Positions 1 to 11,162 of a stretch of DNA of 64,000 nucleotides are shown piece by piece. Numbering within the stretch: position 1 is the stretch's first letter; each line of letters starts with the position of its first letter. The stretch is taken from the NCBI GenBank assembly GCA_023548195.1, contig JAJHZJ010000531.1, forward strand, positions 8,047,900-8,111,899. The letters are read 5' to 3'. Origin of the DNA: Bettongia penicillata ogilbyi. Lineage: Eukaryota > Chordata > Mammalia > Diprotodontia > Potoroidae. A program made the position numbers and the translations under genes. The notes below the pieces were generated by a model. It did not search any database. It saw nothing but the letters and a program-made list of their open reading frames with translations, and had not been told where the DNA came from.

Positions 1-119
1 TTGCCTCCTTTTCTGACAGATTTTGGGTTTCAGTTTCCTCATCTTAATATGAAGTATAACATAAACTTCAATGACCTCTCCTACAAAGAACATAAATGCT
101 GTGCCCATAGGACTAAGGA

Positions 120-232
120 AAGGCAGTGTATCAGAAAGACTTGAGTTCCAGTCCCATCTCTAACAGAAGGGTATGTGACCCTGGGCAAGTTATTTCATTC
201 CTTGCTGCTCTATAAAACTAAGACTTTAAATT
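120..232 (+). repeat. MIR-type SINE fragment
   Basis: The core motif CTGGGCAAGTTATTTCATT follows a GAGTTCCAGTCCC segment, the order found in mammal-wide MIR SINEs. The copy is old and ends before the usual TGTAAAATGGG motif is clean. Confidence 0.6.
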
Positions 233-799
233 GCAAAAAAGGTTCTGATTTGCACTGAGGGAGGTCCCTCACCTGGGAGTTCCAGATACCAATGAAATCC
301 CAGGTTGTGTCCCTGGTCCTGTTTTAAAGAACTAGTGTCTTGAGGAATTGTCATTAAACTGTTATTCTGAACAGTCTAGTTTTTATTATGGAAGAAGAAA
401 GACTGAAAAAGGTAAAGGGAAAAAGAGGCTGAAGACAATTTATTTCCTAACAACACTGCTTTAATTTTATCGTGCAAAGAAACATTATGAAGAGAGTTCT
501 TGGAAGACTTTGTCAGCTATCCTGAGAAAGCTGAATGATAGGATTATGTGTCCAAAACTGAGAAGTCAGCAGTTTTTAATAATAGTTAAAGGTGATTTTG
601 GCTGTGGTCTTTCTTGCAGCTGATATATTATAAGTACTTATTTATGTCTTAGTTTGGTTTTTAATCATACTTTTAATAAATAGTATAGCCAGCAACCTTT
701 ATTTAAACCTAGAAAATTGGCGGGGGGTGATATATAGAGAATTTTCTCTGGTTTATAAAATAAATAAGAGGGAGATGATACACAGAATTTATATAACAG
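233..799. other. Unassigned stretch
   Basis: AT-rich sequence in which I recognise no repeat family, exon or RNA gene. The only open frame is short and without protein character. Confidence 0.5.
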
Positions 800-922
800 A
801 AATGACATAAAGTTTGGAGTCAGAGGACCTAAGATGAAATACCAGCTCCACCATTTATTACATGTATAACCTTGTTCCCTTAACATTTCTGGTCCTGTAT
901 CCTCATCTGTAAGATGAGGGAG
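800..922 (+). repeat. MIR-type SINE fragment
   Basis: GGAGTCAGAGGACCTAAG, then CTCATCTGTAAGATGAGGG, in MIR order and spacing. The middle has decayed. Confidence 0.65.
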
Positions 923-935
923 TAAGTCTTACAAT

Positions 936-992
936 TAGACACACTCATATACACACATATTCATGAATACGTACATACATACATACATAGAT
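936..992. repeat. (CATA)n/(CA)n simple repeat
   Basis: Imperfect alternation of CACATA and CATACATACATA units directly after a MIR fragment, a common place for microsatellite growth. Confidence 0.8.
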
Positions 993-1150
993 ATAATAAG
1001 ATTTGATAACTTCTAACAACCTTTCTATCCCTAAATCTATAAGCACATGAGCTTATAATATTCAATAAACTGGGATAAGATGTCAGAGCTAACTTTAATT
1101 AATAAGAAAGATGTTATAAACATTGTAATTAATTTAAAAATATAAGTGAA

Positions 1151-1272
1151 TGCCATAGAACTATGGATGGGAATGAATAAGGTTAGTAGGCCAGTAGCAG
1201 ACACAGAAAAAGATGACCACCTCCCTCAGGCTACATGTGGAGTAATCTACTTTAAACCTTGATACTGATTAC
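1151..1272. repeat. Left copy of a 115-bp direct duplication
   Basis: Shares GGATGGGAATGAA, an AGATGA..A.C.CCC block, GGCTACA and CCTTGATACTGAT, in the same order, with 1425-1534. A CORE-SINE lies exactly between the copies. The right copy lacks about 10 bases near its end. By eye the copies differ at roughly one base in five. Confidence 0.85.
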
Positions 1273-1274
1273 TG

Positions 1275-1420
1275 TCATTCAGTGATTTTAGGCATGTCTG
1301 ACTTGTTGTGACCCTATTTGGGGTTTTCTGGGCAAAGATACTGGAGTGGTTTGTCATTTCCTTCTCCAGCTCATTTTACAGATGAGGAAATTGAGGCAAA
1401 CAGGGCTAAGTGACTTCGTT
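1275..1420 (-). repeat. Marsupial CORE-SINE (MAR1-like), 5'-truncated
   Basis: Minus-strand copy running from the 3' part (GTCTGACTTGTTGTGACCC, GTTTTCTGGGCAAAGATACT) to GGCTAAGTGACTT. The tRNA-like head is absent. The same motifs recur in more than a dozen copies in this window. The copy is flanked by 115-bp direct repeats. Confidence 0.88.
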
Positions 1421-1424
1421 GATT

Positions 1425-1534
1425 GCCTTGGAATTGTGGATGGGAATGAAGAAGGATGACAGTTCAGTAAAAGGCAGAAAGGAAGATGATCATCCCCCTT
1501 TAGGCTACACATGGACTTTAAGCCTTGATACTGA
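1425..1534. repeat. Right copy of a 115-bp direct duplication
   Basis: Partner of 1151-1272 in the same orientation, starting immediately after the truncated end of the intervening SINE. Confidence 0.85.
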
Positions 1535-1569
1535 TAGTATCCCTTCCTAGACCAAAATTCTATGATTTG

Positions 1570-1725
1570 TGATGTGGTGCAAAAAGCACTGACTGTGGGG
1601 TCAGAGGATCAATCCCCATTCACTTAGCCTTGTGAACCTCTGTTTTGCATCTATAGAATGAGGAGATTGAATCACACGGCCTCTAGGGTTCTTTCCAGTC
1701 CTAGATCTAAGATTCCATTATCTTA
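1570..1725 (+). repeat. MIR/Ther-type SINE
   Basis: A head-like GTGGGGTCAGAGGATC is followed by TGCATCTATAGAATGAGGAG and the 3' motif GGTTCTTTCCAGTCCTAGAT, which matches the 3' end of this CORE-SINE group. Confidence 0.7.
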
Positions 1726-1890
1726 CCAGCAATGTGACCATAAGCAAATCATTTTACCTCAGAGCTTGTTTATGCTTCTACAACAGTCAGGATAGGACAA
1801 TAAACTCCTGCTACCTACTTCAAAGGGCTATGGTAAGGACTAAAGGACATAATATATATAAAAGTGATTTGCATTGATAATGAATCATAT
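1726..1890 (+). repeat. MIR-type SINE fragment
   Basis: AATGTGACCATAAGCAAATCATTTTACCT resembles the MIR core, and AAAGTGATTTGCA resembles the MIR 3' region. Strongly decayed. Confidence 0.5.
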
Positions 1891-2014
1891 GATGTGAGTT
1901 ACAATTCTACAATTTAGACCAGAAAGAAAAGTTAGAGCTGTGTGAAGCAAACACGGAGCTCCTGGGCCCAATGAGATTTTTTAAAAGATGTGCACTAAGA
2001 ACTCCAAACAACAT

Positions 2015-2220
2015 AGGCGCTCTTCTCTTGAGAAATGGCTAAACAGTTTGTGGCATGTGGCCATGACAAATTATTTTGAGATAAGAAATAACAAATATGA
2101 GGAATAAAGAGAAACACTGGCAGATTTGTATGAACTGATGCAGCAGAAGTCAGCAGAACCAACAAATCAAGATACACACTGGTTATTTTAGTTATTACTG
2201 TATGAGCCCTCCTGCCTCTC
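2015..2220 (+). repeat. Old L1 3'-region fragment
   Basis: GAAATGGCTAAACAGTTTGTGG, then GTATGAACTGATGCAGCAGAAGTCAGCAGAACCA, match in order the segment before the L1 3' UTR seen more clearly at 31660-31810. Degenerate. Confidence 0.6.
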
Positions 2221-2224
2221 AATT

Positions 2225-3085
2225 TAATTCAAATTAATAAATACCTACCATAGGCCAGGCATGGTGCTAAGCTTTGGGGATACAAAAAGGGGCAAAAGAT
2301 AGCCCCTGACCTCCAGGAGCTTACAATCTAATGGGCGAGACAGTATACAAACAAACAAATATAAAGAAAGCTACATACAGGATAAGTAGAAAATAATTAA
2401 AAGAGGGAAGGCACTGGAATTAAAAGGGATTGGGGAAGGCTTCCTGTGGGAGGTGGTATATCAGTTGGGACTTACAGGAAGCCAAGGAGGTCAGTATTCT
2501 GAGTGGAGGAAAGTGGGTGTTCTAGGAAAGCAGGATAGCCAGGGAGAATCCCCAGAGCTGAGACTGGCTAGGAGGCCAATGTTGCTGGATCAAAGAGTGC
2601 CTGTTGGGGGATTAAGAAGTAAAAAGAGAGGAAAGGTAGGAGGGGGCTAGGTTGTGAAGGCCTTAAATACTTTGCCAAACAAAGTATTTTGTGTTTGCTC
2701 CTTGAAACATTGGGGAGCCACTGGAGTCTATTTGGGGGGTGACAAGCTCAGACCTGGGCTTTAGGAAAATCATTTCAGTGACTGAATGGAGGGTATAGAT
2801 TGAAGTGGGGAAAGACTGGAGGCAGGCAGACTCATAAGGAGGTTATTTCGACAGTCCAGGTGTGAGGTGATGAAAGTCTGCATAAGAGGGGTGCAATGTC
2901 AGAGGAGAGAAGGGATCGTGTTCAGGAGATGTTGCAGAGGTGAAATTGACAAGCCTTGGCAACAACTGGCATGTGGGGTGAGAGAGAGTGAGGAGCCCAG
3001 GGTGACTCTTAGGTTGAACACCTCAGGAGAGTTTAGAGGGAAAGACAATGAGTTTGTTTTGGACATGTTGAGTTTAAAATGTTTA
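2225..3085 (-). repeat. L2 LINE, antisense, 3' end to coding region
   Basis: On this strand the copy begins with the reverse complement of the L2 3' end (GGCCAGGCATGGTGCTAAGC, CAGGAGCTTACAATCTAATG). It continues into the antisense of L2 coding sequence: GGGGAGCCACTGGAG, CAGTCCAGGTGTGAGGTGATG, GTGAGGAGCCCAGGGTGACTC. The purine-rich sense strand is simply antisense L2. No open frame survives. Confidence 0.75.
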
Positions 3086-3535
3086 CTGGACATTGAAACT
3101 ACTTTCATGTTTCTTCCTTTCATGCATTCTATAGGCCAACCAAACTGGCTGTTCCTCACACACAATACTCCATCTTCCTTGCCTTTCTTTGGGCAGCTAC
3201 CCTTCTATACTCCTGCCTTCCATGCTGGAATGTGCTTCCTCATCATCTCCACATCATAGATTCTCTAGCTTCCTTCAAACCCAGCTCCAATGCAGTCTTT
3301 CCCAAGAAATCTTCCCTAAGCCCTCAGTTTCTATGCCCCAAATTACTGAGTATTTTGTATACACACACACACATATATATGTACTTTCCCATGCCATCAC
3401 CACCTCCAATACGAAATAAGCTCCTTGAAGTTAGGAACTACTTATTTTATCTTTGTATTCACAATGTCCAGCCCAGGACCTGACGTATTTAACAGTAGCA
3501 ATTTAATAAATGCTCATTGATTGCTTGACTGGGTA
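3085..3535 (+). repeat. L2 LINE 3' end, sense
   Basis: Carries TCCAATGCAGTC, AAGCTCCTTGAAGTTAGGAACT, CACAATGTCCAGCCCAGGACC and TTTAATAAATGCTCATTGATTG, the classic L2 3' end. An (AC)(AT) microsatellite at 3362-3380 sits inside it. It lies next to an antisense L2. Confidence 0.85.
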
Positions 3536-4095
3536 AATAAAAGAAAAATAAAACGAAGCCAAAGGCTATGTAATGACCATCATCAATCTTGCTTCAGAAG
3601 AAAAAAATGAGGAAATGCAGTTTTTTTCATTGGAGAGATGGGGGAACGTGGGTGTATGTAATGTTGTCTCTTGGTTTTGCTCACCTGTTTTACTGTTACA
3701 AGAGTAGGCTCATGAGGTTGTGGAAGGAGGAAAATCTAGAAGTGACCTTGATATAAAAACAGAAATCATCCATAAAACTTAATAAAAAGAACTGTGATGT
3801 TTTAGGCCAGGTGCATGAAGGTTCTGAAAACAAGGTCAGGGTTTGGAGATACTGAGTCAGTGAGCCAAATGGTTTTTAAAAAGCCTTGTACTACAAATAC
3901 TCAACAAGGTTAGATGCTAACAGGTGTAGTTCTCCAGGTCCCCAACCACCAGGATAATTACAACAATCCACAGGAAAATAAAAAGTCTACTATGTCTAAA
4001 AGATCTTCCCCTCCCCCCTCCTCAGTTTATATAGTATTCACCAAAAAGTAGACCTGACTGCATTATTACAGTCCTGTAAGAAATCAACTTGGAGT
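3536..4095. other. Unassigned stretch
   Basis: AT-rich sequence with no repeat, exon or RNA gene that I can recognise. Confidence 0.5.
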
Positions 4096-4252
4096 GGAAA
4101 AAACTCCAGATTTGGAGGCAGTGGACACATGCATTCAAACCTTGTGCAACCTTGAGTAAATCACTTGACTACGAGCCTCAGTTTCCTCATCTGTAAAATG
4201 AATAGGGTAGGGCTAGATCATTTCTAGGAGCCCTTTCAACTCCAGGTCAGAA
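4096..4252 (+). repeat. MIR-type SINE
   Basis: Contains CCTTGAGTAAATCACTTGA, CCTCAGTTTCCTCATCTGTA and the 3' motif AGCCCTTTCAACTCCAGGTC, in MIR order. Confidence 0.8.
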
Positions 4253-5029
4253 TAATGTCAGAAATACCAAATCTAGAATGAACTAATCATCCTAATGAAT
4301 GCCAAGAACAACAACAAGCCTTTTTAGCTGCAGAGAGCAAGAGAAAAACACAAAAAACATAGGACCACTTTTCAGACAGGAATACAGTCACTTACATATG
4401 GTAGGCTCTCCATAAATGTTTAATGGAACTCTTGGATAAGCCAGGAGGTAAAACAGAGCATTTCACTACTCATAATTAGTTCTTGTCACCCTACATGGGC
4501 ATACTACATCTTAGGACAATGGTCCTGTAGCCTGACTCCAAGGCGTATGTGATCAACTGATCAAAGGGTGGGAAGATGGGACACATCCTACCCTACCTGA
4601 AATAACTGATCCTGAGATTTGTCTCCAGCATAAGTACATCAACCCTGGTCTCCCACTCCATCCCTCTGTCTGCTATGCAAGTCTATACCACTTGCCCTCA
4701 AGCCCTCCCCATTGGTCTTTTGGGACAATGATATCCTAACATAGCACTCACAGCAGTAGCCATGCAGATGTCATTGAGGAAACCACCCCTCCAACCCAGT
4801 ATGCCCATCCACCATGACCTCACAATTCTACCAGGCAGCCCACAGAGACTAGGATCTATGCTCCACAACAGTGACTGGTAAGAGCCCCAACCCACCTTCT
4901 TGTTTTGAGTGGGCTGGAGTGAGTTGCACAGGATGAGTAGGCAGGGATTTTTTGCAGTACTCATCATGAACCTGATACTCTTTCCCCACAAATCTACCCC
5001 TTTCAGAATTCTCTTCTTCCCGCGTACGA
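4253..5029. other. Unassigned stretch, perhaps part of an L2
   Basis: From about 4600 the pyrimidine-rich text (CACTCCATCCCTCTGTCTGC) resembles the coding part of a sense L2 that becomes clear at 5030, but I cannot align it. A short AGGCTCTCCATAAATG block near 4405 looks like an L2 or MIR end. No exon seen. Confidence 0.4.
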
Positions 5030-5400
5030 ACTATCCTTCTAGTGACCCGGGTTTACAGCCTTAGGATCGTCTTCAAACACTCACTCTGCCTTATTCCTTA
5101 TCACTTCTCCCTCTACAACACCTTTGCATTCATCCCTTTCTTTCTACTCACACAGTTAATATCCCACTACATTTTCATCATCTCTCTCTCGGACTGGAGA
5201 CAATTGTCTTCTAATTAGTCTCTCTGCCTCAAGTCTCTCCCTCTCCAATCCATCCTTCACACAGTTCTCAAAGGAGTTTTTTAAAGAAAAGTTCTGACCT
5301 TGTCATCCTCCCCTCCCCCAGCAACAGTAATCTCCTCACTCACCTACCCAATAAATTCTGCTGCTTCCCTATTACCTCCAGGGTCAGCTGTTACTGAGTC
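5030..5400 (+). repeat. L2 LINE coding-region fragment
   Basis: TTACAGCCTTAGGATCGTC, TCTTCTAATTAGTCTCTCTGC, CTCCAATCCATCCTTCACAC and CTATTACCTCCAGGGTCAG occur in the order of the L2 ORF2 3' part. Heavily mutated and not open. Confidence 0.75.
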
Positions 5401-5570
5401 CCTGTCTCATCTTGTTTAGATTTATATTTTTGTGTGCACTCTATAACGTACACAATTATTAGCAAACTAGTATATAACACATACACATAATAACTTTATA
5501 AATAAGGAAAGATGCTCAAACATGTCTTACTGATGAGGGTATACAATCAAAGTTTGGGAACAAAAGTTCT

Positions 5571-5790
5571 TGTTCAGTCATTTCAGCTGTGTCTGACTCC
5601 TCATGACCCCGTTTGGGTTTTTCTTGCATAGACACTGGAGTGGTTTGCCATTTCCTTCTCCAGGTCATTTTACAGATGAGGAAACTGAGGCAGACAGGGC
5701 TAAGTGACATAGCTTGTAAGTGTCTAAGGTCAGGTTTGAACTTCCCGACTCCAGGCCTAGCACTGTATTCACCGTGCTATCTGGCTGCCT
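5571..5790 (-). repeat. Marsupial CORE-SINE (MAR1-like), near full length
   Basis: Minus-strand copy from TGTTCAGTCATTTCAG through GGTTTGCCATTTCCTTCTCC and GATGAGGAAACTGAGGCAG to the head, read as CGTGCTATCTGGCTGCC. Confidence 0.92.
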
Positions 5791-5999
5791 TCAGTGTCCT
5801 ATGGTACTGAAGAGACTTGTGAGTGTATTTGCTGAACAGATGTTTTAAATCCTTTAAACTACAAACCAGTAAATGTGAGGTTAATTCCTGGCACAAGTCC
5901 AGAACACATTATTAAAGGGACATGGCTTCATCATGAACAACTTTAAAGTCCATAGAAATGCCTATTATCATTAGTATCATATATTATTATTATCAGCAT

Positions 6000-6118
6000 C
6001 ACTTCTTTTTTTTAACAAGATAACTAGAGTGGTTGATCAGGAAAATGCCAGGGACATTATATACTTGGCTTTCACCAAGGTGCTTAATGAAGTTTCTTAT
6101 CCTTGTGGATAAGGACAT
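6000..6118 (+). repeat. CR1/L3-like LINE fragment
   Basis: AGGACATTATATACTTGGCTTTCACCAAGG, then AAGTTTCTTATCC, resemble the reverse-transcriptase part of amniote CR1/L3 elements just upstream of the segment at 6590. Probably the same insertion, split by the MIR copies at 6200-6515. Confidence 0.5.
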
Positions 6119-6199
6119 AGGCTTGTAAAATAATAGATATAGGGCTGGAAGGAGGAAGAGAGGAGGGGAATCAGAATTTATATGGTGCAGAAGCTAAGC

Positions 6200-6366
6200 A
6201 GGTGTTATTAATATCTTTATTTTGCAGCTGAGGAAACTGAGGCAGAGAGGTTAAGTGACTTGCCCAGGGTCATACAGCTAATAAGTGTATGAGTATAGAT
6301 TTATCTTCCAGTCTTTCCTGACTCTGGCCTCAGCAATCCATCCACTGTGTCTCCTAGCTGCCTCTA
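6200..6366 (-). repeat. MIR/CORE-SINE
   Basis: GCTGAGGAAACTGAGGCAGA, GACTTGCCCAGGGTCATACA and a terminal TCTCCTAGCTGCCTC head, on the minus strand. Confidence 0.8.
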
Positions 6367-6515
6367 GAGTTGGAAGGGGTCTTAGAGGCCATGAAGTTCA
6401 ACTCCCTCATCTTACAAATGAGGAAATTAAGTCACAGAGATGTTAAATGACAGCATTCACATCTTTTTGACTTCAAATTTAGCACTCCATCTACTCTGCC
6501 AGGCTCCTCCTCGAT
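6367..6515 (-). repeat. MIR3-like SINE
   Basis: AGAGTTGGAAGGGGTCTTAGAGG, then CCCTCATCTTACAAATGAGG and TCACAGAGATGTTAA, belong to the second MIR-related group, also seen at 28225 and 39725. Confidence 0.7.
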
Positions 6516-6901
6516 AAAGAAATCTAGATGGACTGTATGGCAGTCCCACTAGGTAGTTGAATTTGGAATTGGTTCAGACCAAAGAGTGAGATTAATAAAC
6601 AGAAACAGTGTTGGCCTGGAAGAAGGTCTCCAGTGGAGTGCCCCAGGGATCAGAACATGTTCTAGTCAACGCTTTTAATAACAACTTGGATGAAAACAGA
6701 GTTGGCAAAGTTACCAAATTTTCAAACAATCCGAAGCTAACAGCTGAAGTGCTGGCTAATATAATTAGGACCCTAAGTGATCTTGTCAGGTTCCAAGGGT
6801 GACACAAATATAGTATGAAATTTAATGGATATACGTCATTGCAGAAGTAGGGGTACTATAAGGGTGGAATATCGTATATCCTGTGAGGCATTGTTGATAT
6901 A

Positions 6902-7040
6902 TTGGTTAATTTTAAATCTCAGCTAAATTACTGCATTCCACATGAAGCCTTCCCCAATCCCACTCTGTCTGCCCCTCTCCCTCTCCCTCTCTCTGTCTCT
7001 CTTTCTCTCTGTCCCTCTCCATTTCCCTCTCTCTCAACTT
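6902..7040. repeat. Pyrimidine-rich block, perhaps with an L2 scrap
   Basis: ACATGAAGCCTTCCCCAATC resembles an L2 3' segment. It is followed by a CTCTCCCT/CTCTGTCTC pyrimidine run inside the CR1-like element. Confidence 0.45.
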
Positions 7041-7438
7041 GCTGAGTAGCAGAGGGGGCAGAGATATATTTTGAAGTAAAGGTGAAATAAAAACAAAAGA
7101 CATCAAGAAAAATAAGATAAAATGTTTTCAAAGAAATTTGATAGGAATAAATTTAAAATTCTACAAGTGGGCTCAAAAACCATTTGCACAGGTATAGAAT
7201 CTAGATGTGACTGAAAAAAAAAATTGGGTGAAGAAACTCTAAGGATTTTCAGGAGCCAAAAGCTCACTATAAACCAACAGTGTGACATGGAAGTCAAAAA
7301 TGCTTTCATTGTATAGTGACCTGAATTTAGGAAAGCTTAGTCCTAACCTACTATGCAATGATTAGACCTCATCCAGAATATTATGTTCAATTAGACCCCA
7401 TCTAGAATTTTATGCTTAGCTATGGATACAACATTTGA

Positions 7439-7620
7439 ACTTCCTGAGTTCAAATAGAGCCTCAGACACTTACAAACTATGTGACCCTGGGGCTCAGTTT
7501 CCTTGCCTGTAAAATGAGTTGAAGAAGGAAATGGCAAATCACTCCAGTATCTTTGCCAAGAAAAACCCAAATGGGATCATGAAGAGCCAGACACTATGGA
7601 AACAAAGCAACAACAACTGG
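7439..7620 (+). repeat. Marsupial CORE-SINE (MAR1-like)
   Basis: Plus-strand copy: GTTCAAATAGAGCCTCAGAC, AAATGGCAAATCACTCCAGT, CTTTGCCAAGAAAAACCC, ending in AACAACAACTGG. Inserted into the CR1-like element. Confidence 0.9.
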
Positions 7621-8045
7621 ATGCCACAGTCGAACAGTACTGACAAGCTTGAATGTGGCCAGAGAAGGAGGACTCAAATGACAAAAGGACTAGAAACCAT
7701 ATTGTATGAAGTCGGGTTGAAGGAACAGGGAATTTTTAGCCTGAAGAAAAGAATACTTGATAGTTGTCTACAAATGTTTGAAGGGTTCAAGTGTAGCAGC
7801 AGAAATAGATTGGTTTCCCTTGACCTCTGAGGACCATGGGTAGAAATGACAAAGATTCAGATTTCAATTCAATAAAAGGAAAAACTTTGCAGGCCAGGCC
7901 AGGGGAAGTGAGTTGCATGGAAGTTGGGGACGGGGAATGAAGGGAAGGGGGAAAACAATGAATTCTCTTCATCCAGAGATCTTCCCACAAAGGTCAGATG
8001 ACCACTTGTCAAGATATTGGAGAGGGAATTCTTACCTCCGAGATC

Positions 8046-10047
8046 CTCTGGATTTTTATGATTTGGTCATTATTATTACCACCATACCATGCTTCCCTTC
8101 ACAATAATCTCTGTACCTTGCTGAGGTGGAAGCTGGTACCAGCTTCTGAGAAATAACTTCCTTGATGAGTTTTTCAGAGGGCACTCCCATTGGAAACTTA
8201 ATGTGGTAACTTGGCAGTGACCTCCTCTGATGAAGGCCACCTTGTCTCTGCGTTTATTTTACTTCATTAGCTAATGCTGTAATGTGGACTATATAATCAT
8301 CTGAAGTTTTATGGATTCATTTGTTTTCTAAAGTGGAATTGCCATGGATGAGTAAACTTCTTGCATCTGGGGCAGGATAGAAATAGTTGCCTCTTAGAAG
8401 CTGACAAGGTAACAAATAGATAGACTCTGTAATATTGTGCTGTACTGCTCATCAGCTTGGTTTTTTATTTTTAATTAGCTGGAGAGTGATTAGTAAGATT
8501 ATTTTTTTTCCCTTGAGGTATAGATTTCTAAAGGACAGAACGAGGAGAAAAATCTAAGCAATGCAATGATATGCTTCCATCATTAGTCTCAGTAGGTTGA
8601 CTTTGCTTCGTCTTGCTTTGTCAACAAGTAACAATTCACTCTGGAAGTGTCAACATAGCAAACCTGTCCTCTGATACCTCCATCGTGGAATCTTCCCGGG
8701 CTGCCAGAAGGTTCCAGTAGGGTGATAATGACACAGTTCCAACACAAGGTTCAAAATGGTGGTAAACATTCTTGTTGATAACCACTCAAGGAGAAAATCA
8801 GTATTTGGGATAATAAAATCAGAGCCAAGCTCCACAACTCTACAACGCTTAATTAATAAGGGCTGAGTCAGGGTGGCCCAGAATAAAGAGCAAATGAAAG
8901 AAAACAGCTAAGCAACTATATGGAATGATCTGTGTTGAAATTATTTTATAAAGACATTACAAGTTAGATTGAGTTTCTAAGGATTCCATGTGGGTGAGAT
9001 GAGTTGAAATGACCAACCCCTTGGCCAAATCAAAATCTCCAATAAAGTAAATAACTAGGCAAAGACATCGAGGCATTAGGCAGAGAGAAATCCTCTTCTG
9101 ACAATCATGGAAGGAGTTATAGAAATGCACTATGTGACTGCTGATGCAGATGTAAACTCAATAATTATAATTTTGCTTTTGTCTTTTAGCAGCCATAGAG
9201 CTGATTGGAGGTATTAGAAAAGCAAACTAAGGGCTTCCTTAACACACCATGAGACTAAGTAGACTGGTAAACCAGATAAGGCAAGAAAAAAAAATATCAC
9301 GAGTAGCCACAGAGTCAAAGACAAACTGAAAGAGAGGCTTTGGATGTTAAACTGGTCTACAATCCAGTACAGTAACTATGCTTTATGAACAGCTTTTACT
9401 TGTCCATTAAGAGTCCTGGATACATTAGCAGAAAAAAACTTTTTCTTCGTGCTCTAGGAGGGAAATCAGAGTTGCCCTAAACAATGGTCATAATAGTCAA
9501 GGGTTCTTGGGAAGGGTACCTAAATATATATAAATGCCTTGTTTTCTTGAGTAAGACCAATAGTAGTTGTGGCTCATTAAGTGGAATGGATGCCATGACT
9601 AGCACTATATACAGCAACGTAAAAGGGCAGCTCATTCAACCAAGATAGTGTAATACAACCTAGGACTGTTGAATTAATTAATTTTCATCTTTTGGCCCTA
9701 CAAATCTTTCTGTTGTTAACCTGTTGCTTCAATCCAGGACCTAGGTTTCATTCAAGCTCTTCTATAATGTTGTCTACTGTCTCTTGAACAAACCTCAATG
9801 TCCTTCCCCTAAGTTTATTCATTGCTCTCTGACAATTTTGATCCAAGATCCAATGTCACAGCAAATCTTTTACCTCTGCCCTTTTGTATGGTTGACAGAA
9901 CCCCCACACACACACTTTTCCTTACACCTCACCTCCAAATCACATTTGCCAAGAGGAGCAGTTTGGCAGCCCCATGGGCCTGTGCCCCAGTCCTTGGCAG
10001 AGGCAGAAACATATGGGAGAGGACATTTAGACATTTTCCCTTCAGAA
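8046..10047. other. Repeat-poor stretch
   Basis: About 2 kb in which I recognise no interspersed repeat. 8200-8640 contains TTTTTAATTAGCTGG and other homeobox-like TAATTA cores and has the texture of a conserved non-coding element. No splice-bounded exon or long frame is convincing. Confidence 0.4.
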
Positions 10048-10049
10048 CT

Positions 10050-10690
10050 GCTTGTTTAATTTGTTTGTTCCACAAATGCTTATTAAATATCTCTATATGC
10101 AGAGCACTAATCTAGATGTTGGAGATATAAAGATGAAATAACCCTGATTCTCAAGGAGCTTGGAATCCATTATAGTAGATACGAAATAGACACAGATAAG
10201 TATGGGATAAAGTCAGAAATAAGAGCCAATGAAAGATTTGGACAAAGAAAACTTGGGGATATGGGGTGGAGAGCCCTTTCATCAGTCATCCAGGGAAGGT
10301 TTTATGAAGGAGGTAATGCCTAAGCTGACCCTTGAAGGATAGGGAAGATTCCAACATGGAAGGAATGTATTCAAGGAGTGAGGGTCTGCCTCAGTGCATG
10401 CATGGTGGTAAGAAAGGTTGGGGAAAAGTGAGTATTCTCATTTGGCATGGACACAGATCATATGGAAGGCAGTTGTATAAAATAAAGTTAGAAAGATATC
10501 ATCCAAGTTGGGGACTTGGGTATTTGCCCTAGTTTATAATTTATCCTCGAAATAATAAGTGGTCTTTATACAAGGGAGTGGCTTGTGGTCAGAACAATAT
10601 GAGTCAGAACAAGATGAAGGATGGATTGGAGAGACAAGGTAAAGGGAAATCAGGTAGGGGTATGATAGGAGCAATATCCTAATCCTTCCC
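10050..10690 (-). repeat. L2 LINE, antisense, left part
   Basis: GTTCCACAAATGCTTATTAA, CTCAAGGAGCTTGGAATCC and AAGGTTTTATGAAGGAGGTAATG are antisense L2, starting from the L2 3' end. The element resumes at 11042 after an unassigned insert. Confidence 0.7.
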
Positions 10691-11041
10691 CCCAAAGAAG
10701 TTAGACTATTTTTCCATTAAAGCTATCGAGACCATACTCAAGTCTGGGTTTGCTCGTTGTATTAAAGGCTTAGGCTATTAATACCACTTCCTCGTCACCT
10801 AACTACAAAATAGCCATCATGAGCTCCACATGCTCTGAAGCTTGGCTGGCAGATCTTACTGGGCCACCCAGGGAAGGAAGCGTTGCTCACTTGAATCAGC
10901 TCCAAGTGTCCTCAGACGCCTATTTTTGTTGAATAGCCTTCTCCTGCTGTGGGCTAAGAAAACTTTTCATGTCAACAGTTGAATAACCTATGAATGTCTC
11001 ATTTTGTTCCAATGTAAGTTAAACTTCCAAGGGACTGGCTT
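10691..11041. other. Unassigned insert inside an antisense L2
   Basis: About 350 bp that separates two collinear parts of one antisense L2, so it is probably a mobile-element insertion. I cannot assign a family and see no clear terminal or target repeats. Confidence 0.4.
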
Positions 11042-11162
11042 GAGTGAGAGGCCCAGGACAGAACAGGAAGCTATTACAATTATCGATGTAAATGGGGAAT
11101 GAAGGTCTCAATTAGTTAGGGTGGTATCAATGTGAATAGAGAAGAGCGATCTTTTAAAAAAT
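11042..11162 (-). repeat. L2 LINE, antisense, right part
   Basis: GGAAGCTATTACAATTATCGATG and GTGTGAATAGAGA-like text continue the antisense L2 that broke off near 10690. Confidence 0.6.

Larger units (their letters stand above)
6590..8045 (+). repeat. CR1/L3-like LINE, interrupted
   Basis: Pieces of one degenerate CR1-type LINE read in order. 6620-6810 has GGAGTGCCCCAGGGATCAGA, the reverse-transcriptase segment coding GVPQGS, then AACTTGGATGAAAACAGAG. 7270-7400 has ACCAACAGTGTGACATGG and TTAGACCTCATCCAGAATAT. 7630-7880 has GGTTGAAGGAACAGGGAAT and AGGAAAAACTTTG. 7985-8045 has GATGACCACTTGTCA. A CORE-SINE at 7439-7620 and a pyrimidine block near 6950-7035 interrupt it. No frame remains open. 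Confidence 0.72.

Noticed and set aside
2867..3259. A 130-codon plus-strand frame
   Set aside because: It runs across the junction of an antisense L2 and a sense L2, so it is a chance frame in repeat sequence.
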